DNA from: Skeletonema tropicum
Lineage: Eukaryota > Bacillariophyta > Thalassiosirophyceae > Thalassiosirales > Thalassiosiraceae
Direction: 5' to 3'
DNA length: 64,000 nucleotides
Assembly (NCBI GenBank): GCA_037178625.1
Contig: CM074134.1
Location: 744,001-808,000, forward strand
Shown here: positions 30,779 through 40,930 of the stretch, one piece after another
Numbering within the stretch: the first letter of the stretch is position 1
How the letters are laid out: the number at the start of each line of letters is the position of its first letter
Position numbers and translations under genes: made by a program
The notes under the pieces: generated by a model
The model's input: only the letters and a program-made list of their open reading frames with translations
Databases searched by the model: none
Told to the model about the DNA's origin: nothing

Positions 30779-31062
30779 GTTGAGAAGACGCGCTACCAAC
30801 TGAGCTATCATGTCGACATGATAGCTCAGTTGGTAGCGCGTCTTCTCAACAAAACTAGATAACGAGTCCAGGAATCCTGACTCGCCTATTATCTAGCCCA
30901 AGCGGGCTAAAGCCTTTGTAGTCAATCTGATAGAACCGGGCAGGCGCTCCCACGCAAACTCCATGTTGGATGCGTAACTCGCAATCTCGCTGTCTGGAAA
31001 GATGAGTTTTAGGCAGGGAATCGAACCCCGAACTCGTTATCTAGTTTTGTTGAGCAGACGCG
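30779..31062. repeat. tRNA-derived palindrome with split A and B boxes
   Basis: Positions 30779-30850 form a perfect 72-bp palindrome centred on GTC|GAC. Each half carries a tRNA D-arm/A-box, TAGCTCAGTTGGTAGCGC. A second inverted pair of 31 nt with one mismatch (30837-30867 and 31032-31062) holds CTCAACAAAACTAGATAACG. Next to its right arm, on the minus strand, is a T-arm/B-box (GGTTCGATTCC, 31029-31011). Neither half folds into a full cloverleaf: the D-stem has a mismatch and the anticodon stem does not pair. I read this as a rearranged tRNA or tRNA-derived SINE, not a working tRNA gene. Confidence 0.65.
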
Positions 31063-31268
31063 ATGGCCTTGGCGGCAGCGGCGCGCAGGCTGAACATCCA
31101 GATGGATATGAGGTGGGAGATATGGTAGGCCAATGGGGGAGGCGAAAGTGACAAATATTCATGGCATGTTGTATTCAGTGCGTGATACTGAAGTCAATAA
31201 TCGTTTGTGCTTACATTTATATATCTACTTGAATATACGCACCTAAATTTGTGTCATCTCTCTAGTCC

Positions 31269-33207
31269 TTAATCATCTACACGACAAACACCGTCCCAAC
31301 ACGCTGGTCCAGCAGCGGGAAGCAATCGAATAATGTTCGCAGCACCAGGAGTTCCGAATGGGATTCCAGCAGTCACTACGAGGAGGTCGTTGGGGTCATT
31401 CACAAGGCCCTTACGCAATGCTGCGCGACAAGCATTCTTAAGTACAATATCAAAGTCTCCGTCTTTATCTGAAACATGGGGATTATCGACGGTCGTAAGA
31501 TCATCATCGTCACTACTGAAACCAAATGATCCAGACCTAGGAAGCTCAGGGTAAACACCCCAACTCATCGCGAGTTGACGAGCAGTCTCCTTAAATGGAG
31601 TGATAGCAAGGACAGGAACAGTTGGTCTCTCTTGCGATGCTCGAAGAGCAGTAGATCCCTGCAGAGTGAAGCTCACGATACCCTTCGCGTTGACAGTTTG
31701 TGCAATTTGACGTGCAGCAATGGTAACAGCATCCGTGGGAGTCACTCCTTCCTTTTTTGTCAGTTGGTTCAAGTACGCACGATAATGTGGATCACTTTCA
31801 ACTCGATTGATAATGCGCTGCTGCATTGCAACCGATTCTTCGGGAAACTAGCATGAGTAGAGTTTGACAGGTGCTTTGTGAGGAGACAGAAAAAAGGAAA
31901 ATATTATCATGTATAAAGAAGTTGCTTCAACTTACCTTTCCTGCGGCACTCTCGGCCGAAAGCATGATAGCGTCTGCACCATCGTAAATAGCAGTTGCAA
32001 CATCACTCGCCTCTGCCCTTGTTGGTGTAGGCGACTCTATCATACTCTCCAGCATTTGTGTGGCTACCACGACAGGCTTTCCCTGCTTGCGACAGGTATC
32101 AATAATCTGCTTTTGCAACAGAGGAACATCTTCCGGGGCGCACTCAACACCTAGATCACCACGAGCCACCATGATACCATCACATAATTCAACAATCTTT
32201 TCCAGGTTGTCACCATAAAAGCATGACGGTTTCTCAATCTTCGCCATCACAGCTGGGCGGAATGCATCTTCCTTGAGATGTTGATCTATCAGTTCGTGAA
32301 TTTCTTCAATGTCACTAGGTTGTTGAACGAAACTCAGCGCAATCCAATCTACTCCGATACCAATCATGTATTCCAGATCTGATCGATCTTTAGGTGTGAG
32401 AGGACTGATGTCAAGCACAGAATCAGGAGTATTAACTCCCTTGCGATTGCTAATCTTTCCCGGTACGTCAACTCTACAATCCAAGTAATTGTCGCCTTTA
32501 CCAACAACGGTGAGTTTTACTTTACCATCGTCAACAAGCAAAACATGGTCGATTTCTGATGCTTCAATAATTTCAGGATGAGGAAGCATAACTCTGGTAT
32601 TGTCTCCCTGAGCTTCATCCAGATCTAAACGAAATGTTTGTCCCTTTTCCAACATTTCACCTCCAGGATTCGAGAATTCGCCAACCTACGATGTGAAATA
32701 TTAGAGACGTTGAGTTAGAATATGAAAAGAGTACTGCCATTGATCCGGAGAACAGCAAAAATAATGAGAATGCGCACTTACACGCAATTTTGGCCCCTGC
32801 AAATCACCAAGAGCTGCAATAGGATGTGAATACTTCTCTTCCACTTCTCTAATCATTGTCAATAACTCCTGCTTCTGCTCTTGTGAACCATGACTAAAAT
32901 TCAATCGAAAGATATCTGCACCGGCTAGAAATAAAGTCTCAATCATCTCAAGCGTAGATGAAGCAGGGCCTAGTGTTGCGAGCTGTTTGGTTGACTTGCG
33001 CCAACGCTGTGCAAACTTTGGGATAGATGCCACAGTTGTGTCAGATGTTGTTTCTGTTGTCGGGATGCTTGGTGTAACTGTAGATTTCAGAGAGGTAGAT
33101 GATCCTGACTTCCTCGCAGCGCTCATTGTAGGAGCGAAAGCAGAGGTGCTCCCTGCAATAGCTATTAAGACTGCCAAAGCACCTACGCAAGTGGTTGAGA
33201 ATTTCAT
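31269..33207 (-). CDS. PYK: Pyruvate kinase, plastid-targeted
   Basis: Exons 33207-32782, 32685-31936 and 31847-31269 give 584 aa; both introns are GT-AG. The N-terminus is a signal peptide followed by [15 protein letters not shown], the diatom plastid motif with its phenylalanine. The catalytic core follows: [59 protein letters not shown] (catalytic lysine), [13 protein letters not shown] and [20 protein letters not shown]. The C-terminal domain is typical. The enzyme makes ATP and pyruvate from phosphoenolpyruvate, here supplying plastid pyruvate. Delivery to the periplastid compartment instead of the stroma cannot be excluded. Confidence 0.95.
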
Positions 33208-33431
33208 TGTTGTGTGTATTAGTATTTGATGATAAGAGCAATTTTGATGCTATTCTTTCTCTTCTTTGATCTCGCCAAGTGATAAGTAATGGGTATTAGA
33301 GTGGAAAGTGGAACTATTGTTGTAGATTCTCCTTCAATGTGGTGTCTGTGAAAGACTCGTACAACTTGTACTTCCGAGCAGATTTGAAGTAGAGAACTGA
33401 TGGCATTGTTCCACTTGTCGGTGCGTGTTGA

Positions 33432-34218
33432 CCAAGGGTAAATAAATAGGGTATGTCACAGAGAGTGTGACGCTTACCGTCTCGTGGTCAAACTTAACTT
33501 TGTCACAAGGGCCATGTTTACGTATTCCTACGTTGTGCCTAGTACTGTTCACAAATGTTCAGGTACACTCCTAAGTACAGTGGCGTTACGACTTTGTATT
33601 ACCTATGGTTGAGTCTCGCTTGCCTCGTCGTTTCCCGTCATTGAAAGCTCGAATTGATCATTCACCGCTCAAGGCAACGGCTACCCCTGGTCGACACTGC
33701 CGCTGCTGAAATAGACCTAGTTATTAGCCGTAATATGGGACGATTGATGGCTGATCGTTACTATGGATTATTATGTTTATGTTATCGTGCTTGGATCCAG
33801 CAGAAACGCTCGATGGGACGTTCAGTAAGCACTGTTCAGTGGCCGGCGCTCGCCGGACGTCACCGTCTAATATTGCCTCCATGCTGCCTTCCCTTGAGGT
33901 ATTTGGCAGCGGCGAGGGCGTCAACACCAACATAATAATCCATAGTAACGATCAGCCACCGATCGGCCATAGGTCGGCTGTTAACTTGGTCTATTTCAAC
34001 AGCGGCAACGTAGACCATGGTTGCCTGCCTCGATGAGCGGCGTGTTGACTGTGTGTGGGGCTTGCGTGTTGGTGCTGGTCATCTTGTTGACCGGCACTGA
34101 CTTTCGCATCTGAGTTTGACCACGAGACGGTAAATCCGAATTTATTTTTTCACGCGTAAACCTCGCGGTGGAGATTTCCCGCCAAAATTTGAGTCATACC
34201 CTGTTTATTTACCCTTGG
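33432..34218. mobile_element. Foldback element, 787 bp, long imperfect inverted repeats
   Basis: The outer arms begin CCAAGGGTAAATAAAYAGGG (about 33432-33495 against 34118-34218) and include TACCGTCTCGTGGTCAAACT. A second inner pair of about 115 bp (about 33660-33776 against 33924-34040) contains GGCTGATCGTTACTATGGAT. A 6-bp direct repeat, TGTTGA, borders both ends (33426-33431 and 34219-34224), consistent with a target duplication. No reading frame is convincing. It lies upstream of pyruvate kinase and downstream of the methyltransferase. Confidence 0.75.
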
Positions 34219-34571
34219 TGTTGACAACATGATGATGAGAGGATGGTCGCTGATGGTCGGTTGTGCTTTGGGGTGAATCTTTCAGTACCGATCGCAGCAA
34301 ATCAGAGGGGTTTAATTTTTCCTAGGAGGAGATCAAGCGAGAGGGTGCATACTGTCAATATTTTTAAGGGTGCCTACTTCGGATAGAAAGGGATTTACTC
34401 CTCCTCTCACTCTCACCAGGTCTTACAATAGGCTATTTTGTATCAGGATCATGACAGGTTATTCCATGCTAATATATTCAACGGCATAAGCCTGCTTCAA
34501 ACACTCTGCTAGTATATTATTATAGAGTTTACTTGGATCGCAATCGTTCGTTGAGTCGTCACTATTTTTAT
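34219..34571. other. Intergenic, downstream of the methyltransferase
   Basis: AT-rich sequence between the foldback element and the stop codon of the methyltransferase. I see nothing further in it. Confidence 0.35.
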
Positions 34572-36087
34572 CTACTCATCTCTTTTATGAAACACAGCTA
34601 CAACAGTACGCTCAGATATTGAATTTGCAAACAAATGACATATCTTGTAGCTAACCTCAACGTTGCCTGGACCACCAAGTGTGCAAAAACGGCGGAAATA
34701 CTCAGGAAGTGCATCTGAAGTTGTATCGATAAATCTCGCTATGCTACCAGTCGTCTTGTGAGGAAATTTTAACGTGAACACGGTGCACAAAGGGAAAGTA
34801 ATAACTTCTTTCCTGATGCCTGATTCTTCCAGTGAGTCTTTCACGCTTTTCAATGCTTCGAAGATTTTCTCAATCAACGCTTTTGGATTACTCAAACATG
34901 CATCACAAACAATTGTTGAGTAAGGAGCATGTTGAGAAATACCTGCAATGGCATCCGTTGAGTTCAGTTCTGCACGGATGTGCGTCACTCCTTCAAGCGA
35001 ATCAACACGCTTTGCAAGCACGGCTGGGTCCAACGCCACTGTTGGAATACACAGTTGATTGCACAACACTTGGGTCCAACCCCCAGGCGATGCTCCAACA
35101 TCGAGACCTGCACCATGATTCAGTAGTGAGTGTTTTGAATCTTTGCCGCTTGTATCAATACCACGTAGAGATGCTATTTTGTCGAGTAGTTTTTCGTCTT
35201 CAAAGACTTGTGCTAGCTTATAGAAAGCCCGCGACACGGGGGTATCTGATGACAGTTGGCAGGTACTAGAATGATTGAGGCCTGATTTACAATCAGTTGC
35301 TTCTACAGCCACTTCTTTCGTAGCATAATCGTTTAATCTCTGGTTGAGCTGTTCGAAATGTTGCTTATTGGGTGCTACCCCCCAGAATGCTAGCTGCTTC
35401 GATTTGAAGACAACACTGACAACGGTAGTAACTGCCGATGCAGAAAGTGCAAGCTTTATTGGATTGTCAGATGCACATGACATTTCTGCTTTTGCGCATC
35501 TTTGCATTGCCAAACACACTTCTGAGTTAGAGTTAACTGTCTTCGGATGAGCATCTATCCGCAGCACCTCTTGATCAATGTCAAAGCCACTGCTGTTAAG
35601 CTCTTTCCATATTTCCGCGGTGACAGTGTTGATGATTGAGAGGTATGAATCATTCTGATCGTCTTCTTCGTGTTCATTGCTCCTCGTACGTTTCTTTCCA
35701 GTGATATTGTTCTCGATTGTTTGCTCGTACGGCTACAGAAGGACTTTTAATCTCAGTTTTGTGTGATAATCGACCTGACCAAGACAATTGCCTTCGTGCA
35801 GTTGGCGGCAGCTGAGCTGGTGATATGATGCAGTTTTGAAGAACTAGTAATGAGTAGCCAGTTCGTGATTTTCGCGGACCCTTCTCCATTGATGTGGGTA
35901 TGAGCAAGCAGTTTTCTGGTGTTTGATCGAGAGTGGTTGGTGGTGTGGCTTTTTCTTTCCCATCACCTATTGTTGACCATTCATCATCGACCGCAAGTAT
36001 TGCGTTTGACACCCGATCGACGTATTGGCGGTGGCATAGGATGCCGTAGCATGGCTCGTTGATGGTGCCCATGCTCGTGCTCGTCAT
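34572..36087 (-). CDS. FtsJ/RlmM-like SAM-dependent RNA methyltransferase, frame change inside
   Basis: The C-terminal frame (to 34572) holds the Rossmann methyltransferase: SRAFYKLAQVFEDE, then GLDVGASPGGWTQVL (SAM-binding motif), VALDPAVL, YSTIVCDACLSNPKALIEK and VFTLKFPHK. This order, with Lys-Asp-Lys catalytic positions, is that of FtsJ/RlmM 2'-O-ribose methyltransferases. It reads upstream without a stop to about 35725. An N-terminal frame (36087 to about 35674) starts MTSTSMGTINEPCYG and probably supplies the N-terminal domain. The two are out of phase. An acceptor at TTCTGTAG|CCGTACGAG fits the C-terminal frame, but no strong donor was found, so intron or frameshift is unresolved. Substrate RNA is unknown. 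Confidence 0.7.
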
Positions 36088-36466
36088 GGTGAGGTGTATT
36101 TTAGTTTTAGGGCACTCAGCATCATACAGAAAAAAACAAGAGGGACTCCTCACTTGTTGGATGAGATGAGTCTCCCTGGCCACCAATCATTTCCAAAAGA
36201 ACACATCATGAGGCAGGGCGTATCGTAGCTGCTCTCTAGAGAGATAACAATCATCTCTTCCCATTGCCTTTGCCTTAATCAATGCAAGCGAGCAGTGGTG
36301 CATACCAAACCTCGTCAACTAGCTGTAATTGAAAGACAACAACAAACCGCAGGCCGAAATATAAAATTTTCACGAACACATCTGCAAATATATGTAACAG
36401 AAATTTTGCAATCATCAAAAAATACTTTATTCCAAGCTACTACACAAACATAAAAATTGAGAAAAG
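36088..36466. promoter_or_regulatory. Shared upstream region of the methyltransferase and RLP24
   Basis: About 380 bp between divergent start codons. No repeat or small gene was seen. Confidence 0.3.
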
Positions 36467-36997
36467 ATGCGTATTGAAAAGTGCTACTTCTGCTCATCGC
36501 CATGCTATCCTGGCCATGGCATCATGTTCGTCCGTAATGACTCCAAAACATTTCGATTCTGCCGGTCCAAATGTCATCGCAACTTCAACAAAAAGCGCAA
36601 CCCACGCAAGGTTGCATGGACCAAAGCCTATCGTAAAACACGCGGAAAGGAACTCGCTGTCGATTCCACATTTGAGTTTGAAAAGCGCCGCAATAGGCCG
36701 ACCAAGTATGATCGTAACCTTATGGGTAAAACTATCATGGCCATGCAGCGAGTTCAGAGTATTAAGGAGGCGCGAGAGGGACGCTTCCATGCCAACCGAA
36801 TGAAGGATGCCAAGGCTGAGAAGGTCAAGGTGGCGAGAGTTGAGATTGAGAAACATGCGGAAGTATTGGCGCCTGCTGTTGCTAGAAGAGAAGAAGTCAT
36901 GCAGAATGTATTGGACAGTGCGAGGGAGAGAATCGCTACAAGGAGGGTGGCGAAGGAAAGAGCTGTGGCGAGGGGCAGTGAGAATATGGAAGAGTAG
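36467..36997 (+). CDS. RLP24: RLP24, 60S ribosome biogenesis protein
   Basis: Single exon, 176 aa. The N-terminus is an L24e-type zinc-binding domain: [20 protein letters not shown], then [20 protein letters not shown], with C6-C9 and C32-C36 as ligands. [20 protein letters not shown] and [16 protein letters not shown] are diagnostic for RLP24 (RSL24D1) against ribosomal protein eL24. A charged C-terminal helix follows. RLP24 holds the place of eL24 on pre-60S particles and recruits the AAA ATPase Drg1 for its release in the cytoplasm. Confidence 0.95.
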   Translation: MRIEKCYFCSSPCYPGHGIMFVRNDSKTFRFCRSKCHRNFNKKRNPRKVAWTKAYRKTRGKELAVDSTFEFEKRRNRPTKYDRNLMGKTIMAMQRVQSIKEAREGRFHANRMKDAKAEKVKVARVEIEKHAEVLAPAVARREEVMQNVLDSARERIATRRVAKERAVARGSENMEE

Positions 36998-37435
36998 TTA
37001 AAGTTGGTGTGTAGATGCATACGTGTACAAATAGAATAAGCATTCGCTGTGCTTCAAAATGAAACGAGGTTGATTTGAATGAATCTCTCTTGCACGAGGC
37101 AAAGAATGTGATATAGCATAATAAAGAGAATAGGTCTTTCTTCATGCTTTCATTGATGTGATTGTGTGGTCATCATACTCGTCACAAAAGAAATGCAATT
37201 GCTATGACGCCGCGGTGCGGTCCTTTCGTCTTTGAAGACTTGCATTGTGTGATGGTGATGGAGCTTCTGATAATAATATCCCTAGTGAGTTTTTGGGGGG
37301 CTATTTTTGTGGATGAGATTGAATATTCAATCTCATCTGCCTGAAAATTAGTATTTGTAGCTCACGTGCATGCTACTGGCGGGAACTAAATCGTACCTCG
37401 CCGCGGTACGATTTATCAAATTTTACGCACAAAAC

Positions 37436-38629
37436 TAGCGTAATGGAATTTCACCATTTTTGGAGGGGGTTGAAAATTGCAGGTTGAAATTTCAGAAATT
37501 TCAGAAATTTCAAGGGATTAAATTTCACTCTAGCTTATCCTGAGATAGTCGTAATACTTTGCACTCTGCAGTCAACACATCACTCTAAGAGAGACTGTCA
37601 GCAAGCTTCTTTCCAAGCATCTTCTTCGCATCCATGATATGACGGAGGTTTTCCTTCCCTCGAAGAAGTGCAACACCAGTTGGATCCTTCATCCTATTCC
37701 TATCCTTCACAAGAATGCTGTTCTTCAGAGGTTTGGCCCTACGCTCACAATCCATCGATCCGACAGTTCCCATAGACATTAGAGGCTTAGCAACCAATCG
37801 ATAGAAGTCAGATGATCCTGCATAACATTCAAACCACGTGATGCGACCAGAAATAGCACCAGTTGATTCCACATACTGTACCACATTTTTGATACTAAAA
37901 GACTTGTTGTTCTGTTGCAGCTGTTCCAAAGATGGAAGCGATGGAAGTGGAACGTCAAAAGAATGAAACCAGTCATTGTTTTGAGTATCAAAGTCCTCAA
38001 AATCCTTTTTAACTCTCCTCCGCATCTCATCAGAACCATCTTCACCCAAAGGCACATACCACTCGATCATCTTCCTTACGAGCGCAGCCTTGTTAGTCTG
38101 CAGGTAGAACAACTCCCTCCACACACGAGAGTTTGGGTCACAGAGGAAACATTATTGTTGAAGATTATTGAATTGTTGTTGTTATTGCCAGGCAAACTAT
38201 GACAGCGTGGTAGACGGCAGAGTGAACAAAAAGTTGATTTGTGCACATACCCGCACCCAAAATAAGAGCCATCCGCGCCCAAAATCATCTGGTACATGCC
38301 AATGCAGGAACACGCATGTAAGCTGAATTACTACGAAGGAATAAGTAATACTGCATTGTTAGTCGCCAGCATTTTGGTGAAGAGTTACTCTCCGCTGAGT
38401 TGACAAACTCATCATCTGGATGGTGCGTGGTGTTCTTTGGGGTTTGGTGGTTGGTGGAATGAAGGGTCTTAGGTTATTTTTGTGCTACGTGTTGGTTCAG
38501 TACCATCCGTTCGCGCCAGAATTTTTGTGAAATTTCATTGTTGGCCAAAATTGGTGCAACTTTCACCCTGTAAATTTCACGAAAGTTGCAGTAGTGAAAT
38601 TTCACCCTTTTGAAATTCCATTACGCTAC
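37436..38629. mobile_element. hAT transposon, 1194 bp, internally deleted
   Basis: The termini are TAGCGTAATGGAATTTCA and the complement TGAAATTCCATTACGCTA. A perfect 8-bp duplication, CACAAAAC, flanks it (37428-37435 and 38630-38637), the hallmark of hAT insertion. It landed inside the middle inverted-repeat element, so it is younger than that element. GAAATTTCA repeats fill the subterminal region at both sides, as is usual for transposase-binding sites. The coding part is only the transposase C-terminus on the minus strand. Confidence 0.92.
37585..38160 (-). pseudogene. hAT transposase, C-terminal dimerisation region only
   Basis: The frame reads LCDPNSRVWRELFYLQTNKA, then WFECYAGSSDFYRLVAKPLM, TVGSMDCERRAKPLKNSIL, KDRNRMKDPTGVALLRGKEN and ends KMLGKKLADSLS. 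The pattern W...LA.P...VGSxxxER...K, followed by the RNRM segment, is the hAT C-terminal dimerisation region. There is no ATG at its upstream end, and the catalytic core and BED finger are missing from the element, so it cannot be autonomous. The 8-bp duplication around the element supports the assignment. Confidence 0.75.
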
Positions 38630-39267
38630 ACAAAACACTAACAACATGAAAAGAGTCATAAATTTGGCCATGATACTCGACGAAAATACATATAGCAGCC
38701 TAAACATAGAATCCCAAACAGTATATATACATTATATGATGCAGAAGAGACTATAGTTCGTCGAGATTGAGCACCTATCGACAAATTTGGGACCAATAAC
38801 TGCTATTTCGATCTAGAATGACGCATGTCTACGGCATATCTGCATGCCTGCGCTGCTGCTGCTATGCGAGTATACTACATACAACGTTGACCAGTGGTTC
38901 TATCGAAAGCTACTTGTCTATACTATCATATTATGGTCGATTATTTGGGATAGGCGTTGACATGGAGGCTCAGAACCATGATATTAGGGTGTAGAATGCG
39001 TCTTTTTTGTGTTTTGTTAGTGATTTGTGTGGAGATTTCTCCGTGGTACGATTTATTTCCGGTACGATTTAGTTCCCGCCAGTAGCATGCACATAAAAGA
39101 GCTACCGCAGCATCTGAGAGTCGGCCGGCCCAGTCCAACCCTCCCGCCAATTTCTTACCGCGACAAAAACACGCGATAACGGCTTCTGGCGATGGATGAG
39201 ATTGAATATTCAATCTCATCCTGGATGAGATTGAATACTCAATCTCAAAACTCACTAGGGATATTAT

Positions 39268-40040
39268 GGGCTTTTGGGTGATACCTGTGGAATGGATAAT
39301 AAACGACGGAGGAGGAGAAAGAGAGAGAGAAAGAGAGAGAGAAAAATGAGAAAAAAAGAGAGGAAGATGATAGGAGTAGACAAGATTTCGTTGACACGAT
39401 GCTGATGGATGTGTGCTACTCACAGAACGGAAGCACGAATATGACAATTAAGTTATGACTACGTTTACTACGATGATGAGATTACTGACATTTGCCACGG
39501 CCCGTAACCTGTAGTGAGGGTGGACCCTGATTTCTTACACAAGTCAAGCAGGAGCGTCTCGAGCGGGGTGCACCAGTAGCATCCTTGCCGTATACTGCTG
39601 AATATGCAGCGCTGCCGGATCCGGCTGTGGCATCGGACGAGGGAGAGGGATTGAATTGGAATGATTTTGAGGAGCACTAGTAGAACAGCTGGCTTGATCG
39701 ACTTGAGTTCTGCCAATTTGTCTCTGCCGCTTTTACAACTCTTGAATAAGTCTTTCGATCATTGACCTCACTCCTATTTACGAATATATGTACGAAAATG
39801 GACTGAAAGTTTTGGCCAGATATTAATGCCATCAACAAAGTGCCGGTTCCAATGAAGTGCAGCTTTTCTTATCATTAATAGCAATGGACTCCGACAACAT
39901 TGTTGTGCTTGCAGTTAGGACAGCATGACATATGTCCCCAGCGAAGAACAACTAGCCACACGTTTAGCCGTGTGTTATACTACTGGTTCAAAAACTTGCG
40001 CTGTATCATCGGAATTTTGTTGGATGGTAGATGGTATGCT
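39268..40040. other. Intergenic region with a purine-rich microsatellite
   Basis: Positions 39311-39365 are almost pure A/G on this strand (gagagagaaagagagagagaa). No gene is convincing in the remainder. Confidence 0.45.
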
Positions 40041-40876
40041 CTAGTCAATCACTTCCAAAAACTTTAGCAGCCACTTTTCATCTAGTCCTTTGCACTTCGG
40101 ACTCTCCTCATATTTGATACGGTCTTGGACAGCTGTCAAGACTTCCCGCGTAACTCCATTGGATTTGGATCCTTTCTTCTTGTTTTCGTTGAACCACTGT
40201 CAATCTCAATTGTGACTGCCTCATCTTCATGTTCATTTTGCTCGACATTGTCGGGTTGTGCATCATCATCATTTTCTTCTCCACCATCGTGGTTTTCGCC
40301 ATCATTTACCACCCCGTCGACACGAATACTATCACCAATACCGGTACTGATGTTTCCATCGTTATCATTACTACGCTGTCGAATTGTACTGCGAGGCAGG
40401 AAGAAGGTATTTGCCGGACGAGAACGCTCGGCATCCTCCTTCTCTTCTTGCTGAGTCTTCTTCTTTGTAGCGTCAAATGTTTCTTTCCGCTGCTTCTTCT
40501 CAGAGTCGGTTTGCTTCCGACGCTTCCTCTGGCTTAATCCTTGGCACGTGCAGTCCTCGGCATCTTTGTGTGCACTCTCTAGAGTACTACTATTTTTTGC
40601 GCCATTGTGTGGTGTTGCGGTAGCTCGTGGCTCGTGGAGTAAGTGGTGTGTGGTGTGCTGCGCTTGAGGTGGATTCTGACTTTTGCAATCGAGTAGATAG
40701 TGAACATTTACGTAACTATTTGGGATATATTTAGCACTAATTGGATATAAAGAGTACGAGCTTAGATCTAAATCTTTTATTAAAAATCGCTGATTTTGGC
40801 GATTTTTAATAAAAGAGATGGTCGTCCAAACATTTATACGGTGGGAATTGGTACAAAAGATTATTAAAAATGCCAC
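40041..40876 (-). CDS. Hypothetical charged protein, split over two frames
   Basis: I do not recognise a family. The longer frame (40876-40136) contains LSQRKRRKQTDSEKKQRKET, a basic stretch, then an acidic one (DGGEENDDDAQPDNVEQNEH). Its first ~70 residues cross a long hairpin and are doubtful. From about 40200 another frame reads on with WFNENKKKGSKSN and VLTAVQDRIKYEESPKCKGL, and stops at 40041 after KFLEVID. The second piece looks like a true protein end; GACAG|TGGTTC could be a splice acceptor. Start and exon structure are uncertain, and it may belong to a decayed mobile element. Confidence 0.35.
40773..40816. repeat. Perfect 18-bp stem hairpin
   Basis: TCTTTTATTAAAAATCGC and its exact complement are separated by 8 nt (tgattttg). 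It lies upstream of, or inside, the first part of the doubtful frame above. It could be a remnant of a small inverted-repeat element. Confidence 0.7.
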
Positions 40877-40930
40877 AGGTATGAACCAGGAGCCATATAT
40901 GTGTACTGCGCAGATGTGTACTGCGCAGTA

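Larger units (their letters stand above)
37374..39084. mobile_element. Middle inverted-repeat element, TACTGGCGGGAA termini
   Basis: The ends are TACTGGCGGGAACTAAATCG at 37374 and its complement ending at 39084. Both sides are bordered by GCATGC (37368-37373 and 39085-39090), itself a palindrome, so duplication is suggested but not proven. Without the hAT insertion, the arms continue inwards through TAAATCGTACC and a CACAAAACACTAACAA-like segment. The right arm has an extra partial copy of the GGTACGATTTA unit. Confidence 0.65.
37273..39267. mobile_element. Outer inverted-repeat element of a nested transposon cluster
   Basis: The ends are ATAATATCCCTAGTGAGTTTT at the left (37273) and its complement at the right (to 39267). 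Just inside each end is a perfect 26-bp palindrome, GATGAGATTGAATATTCAATC..., at 37312-37337 and 39195-39220, with a near-copy at 39222-39247 on the right only. Further inwards lie the arms of a second element (37374-39084). No clear target duplication is visible, so the outer boundary is approximate. Confidence 0.6.

Noticed and set aside
30779..31062. A working tRNA gene
   Set aside because: A and B boxes are on different strands or wrongly spaced; the D-stem has a mismatch and no anticodon stem pairs.
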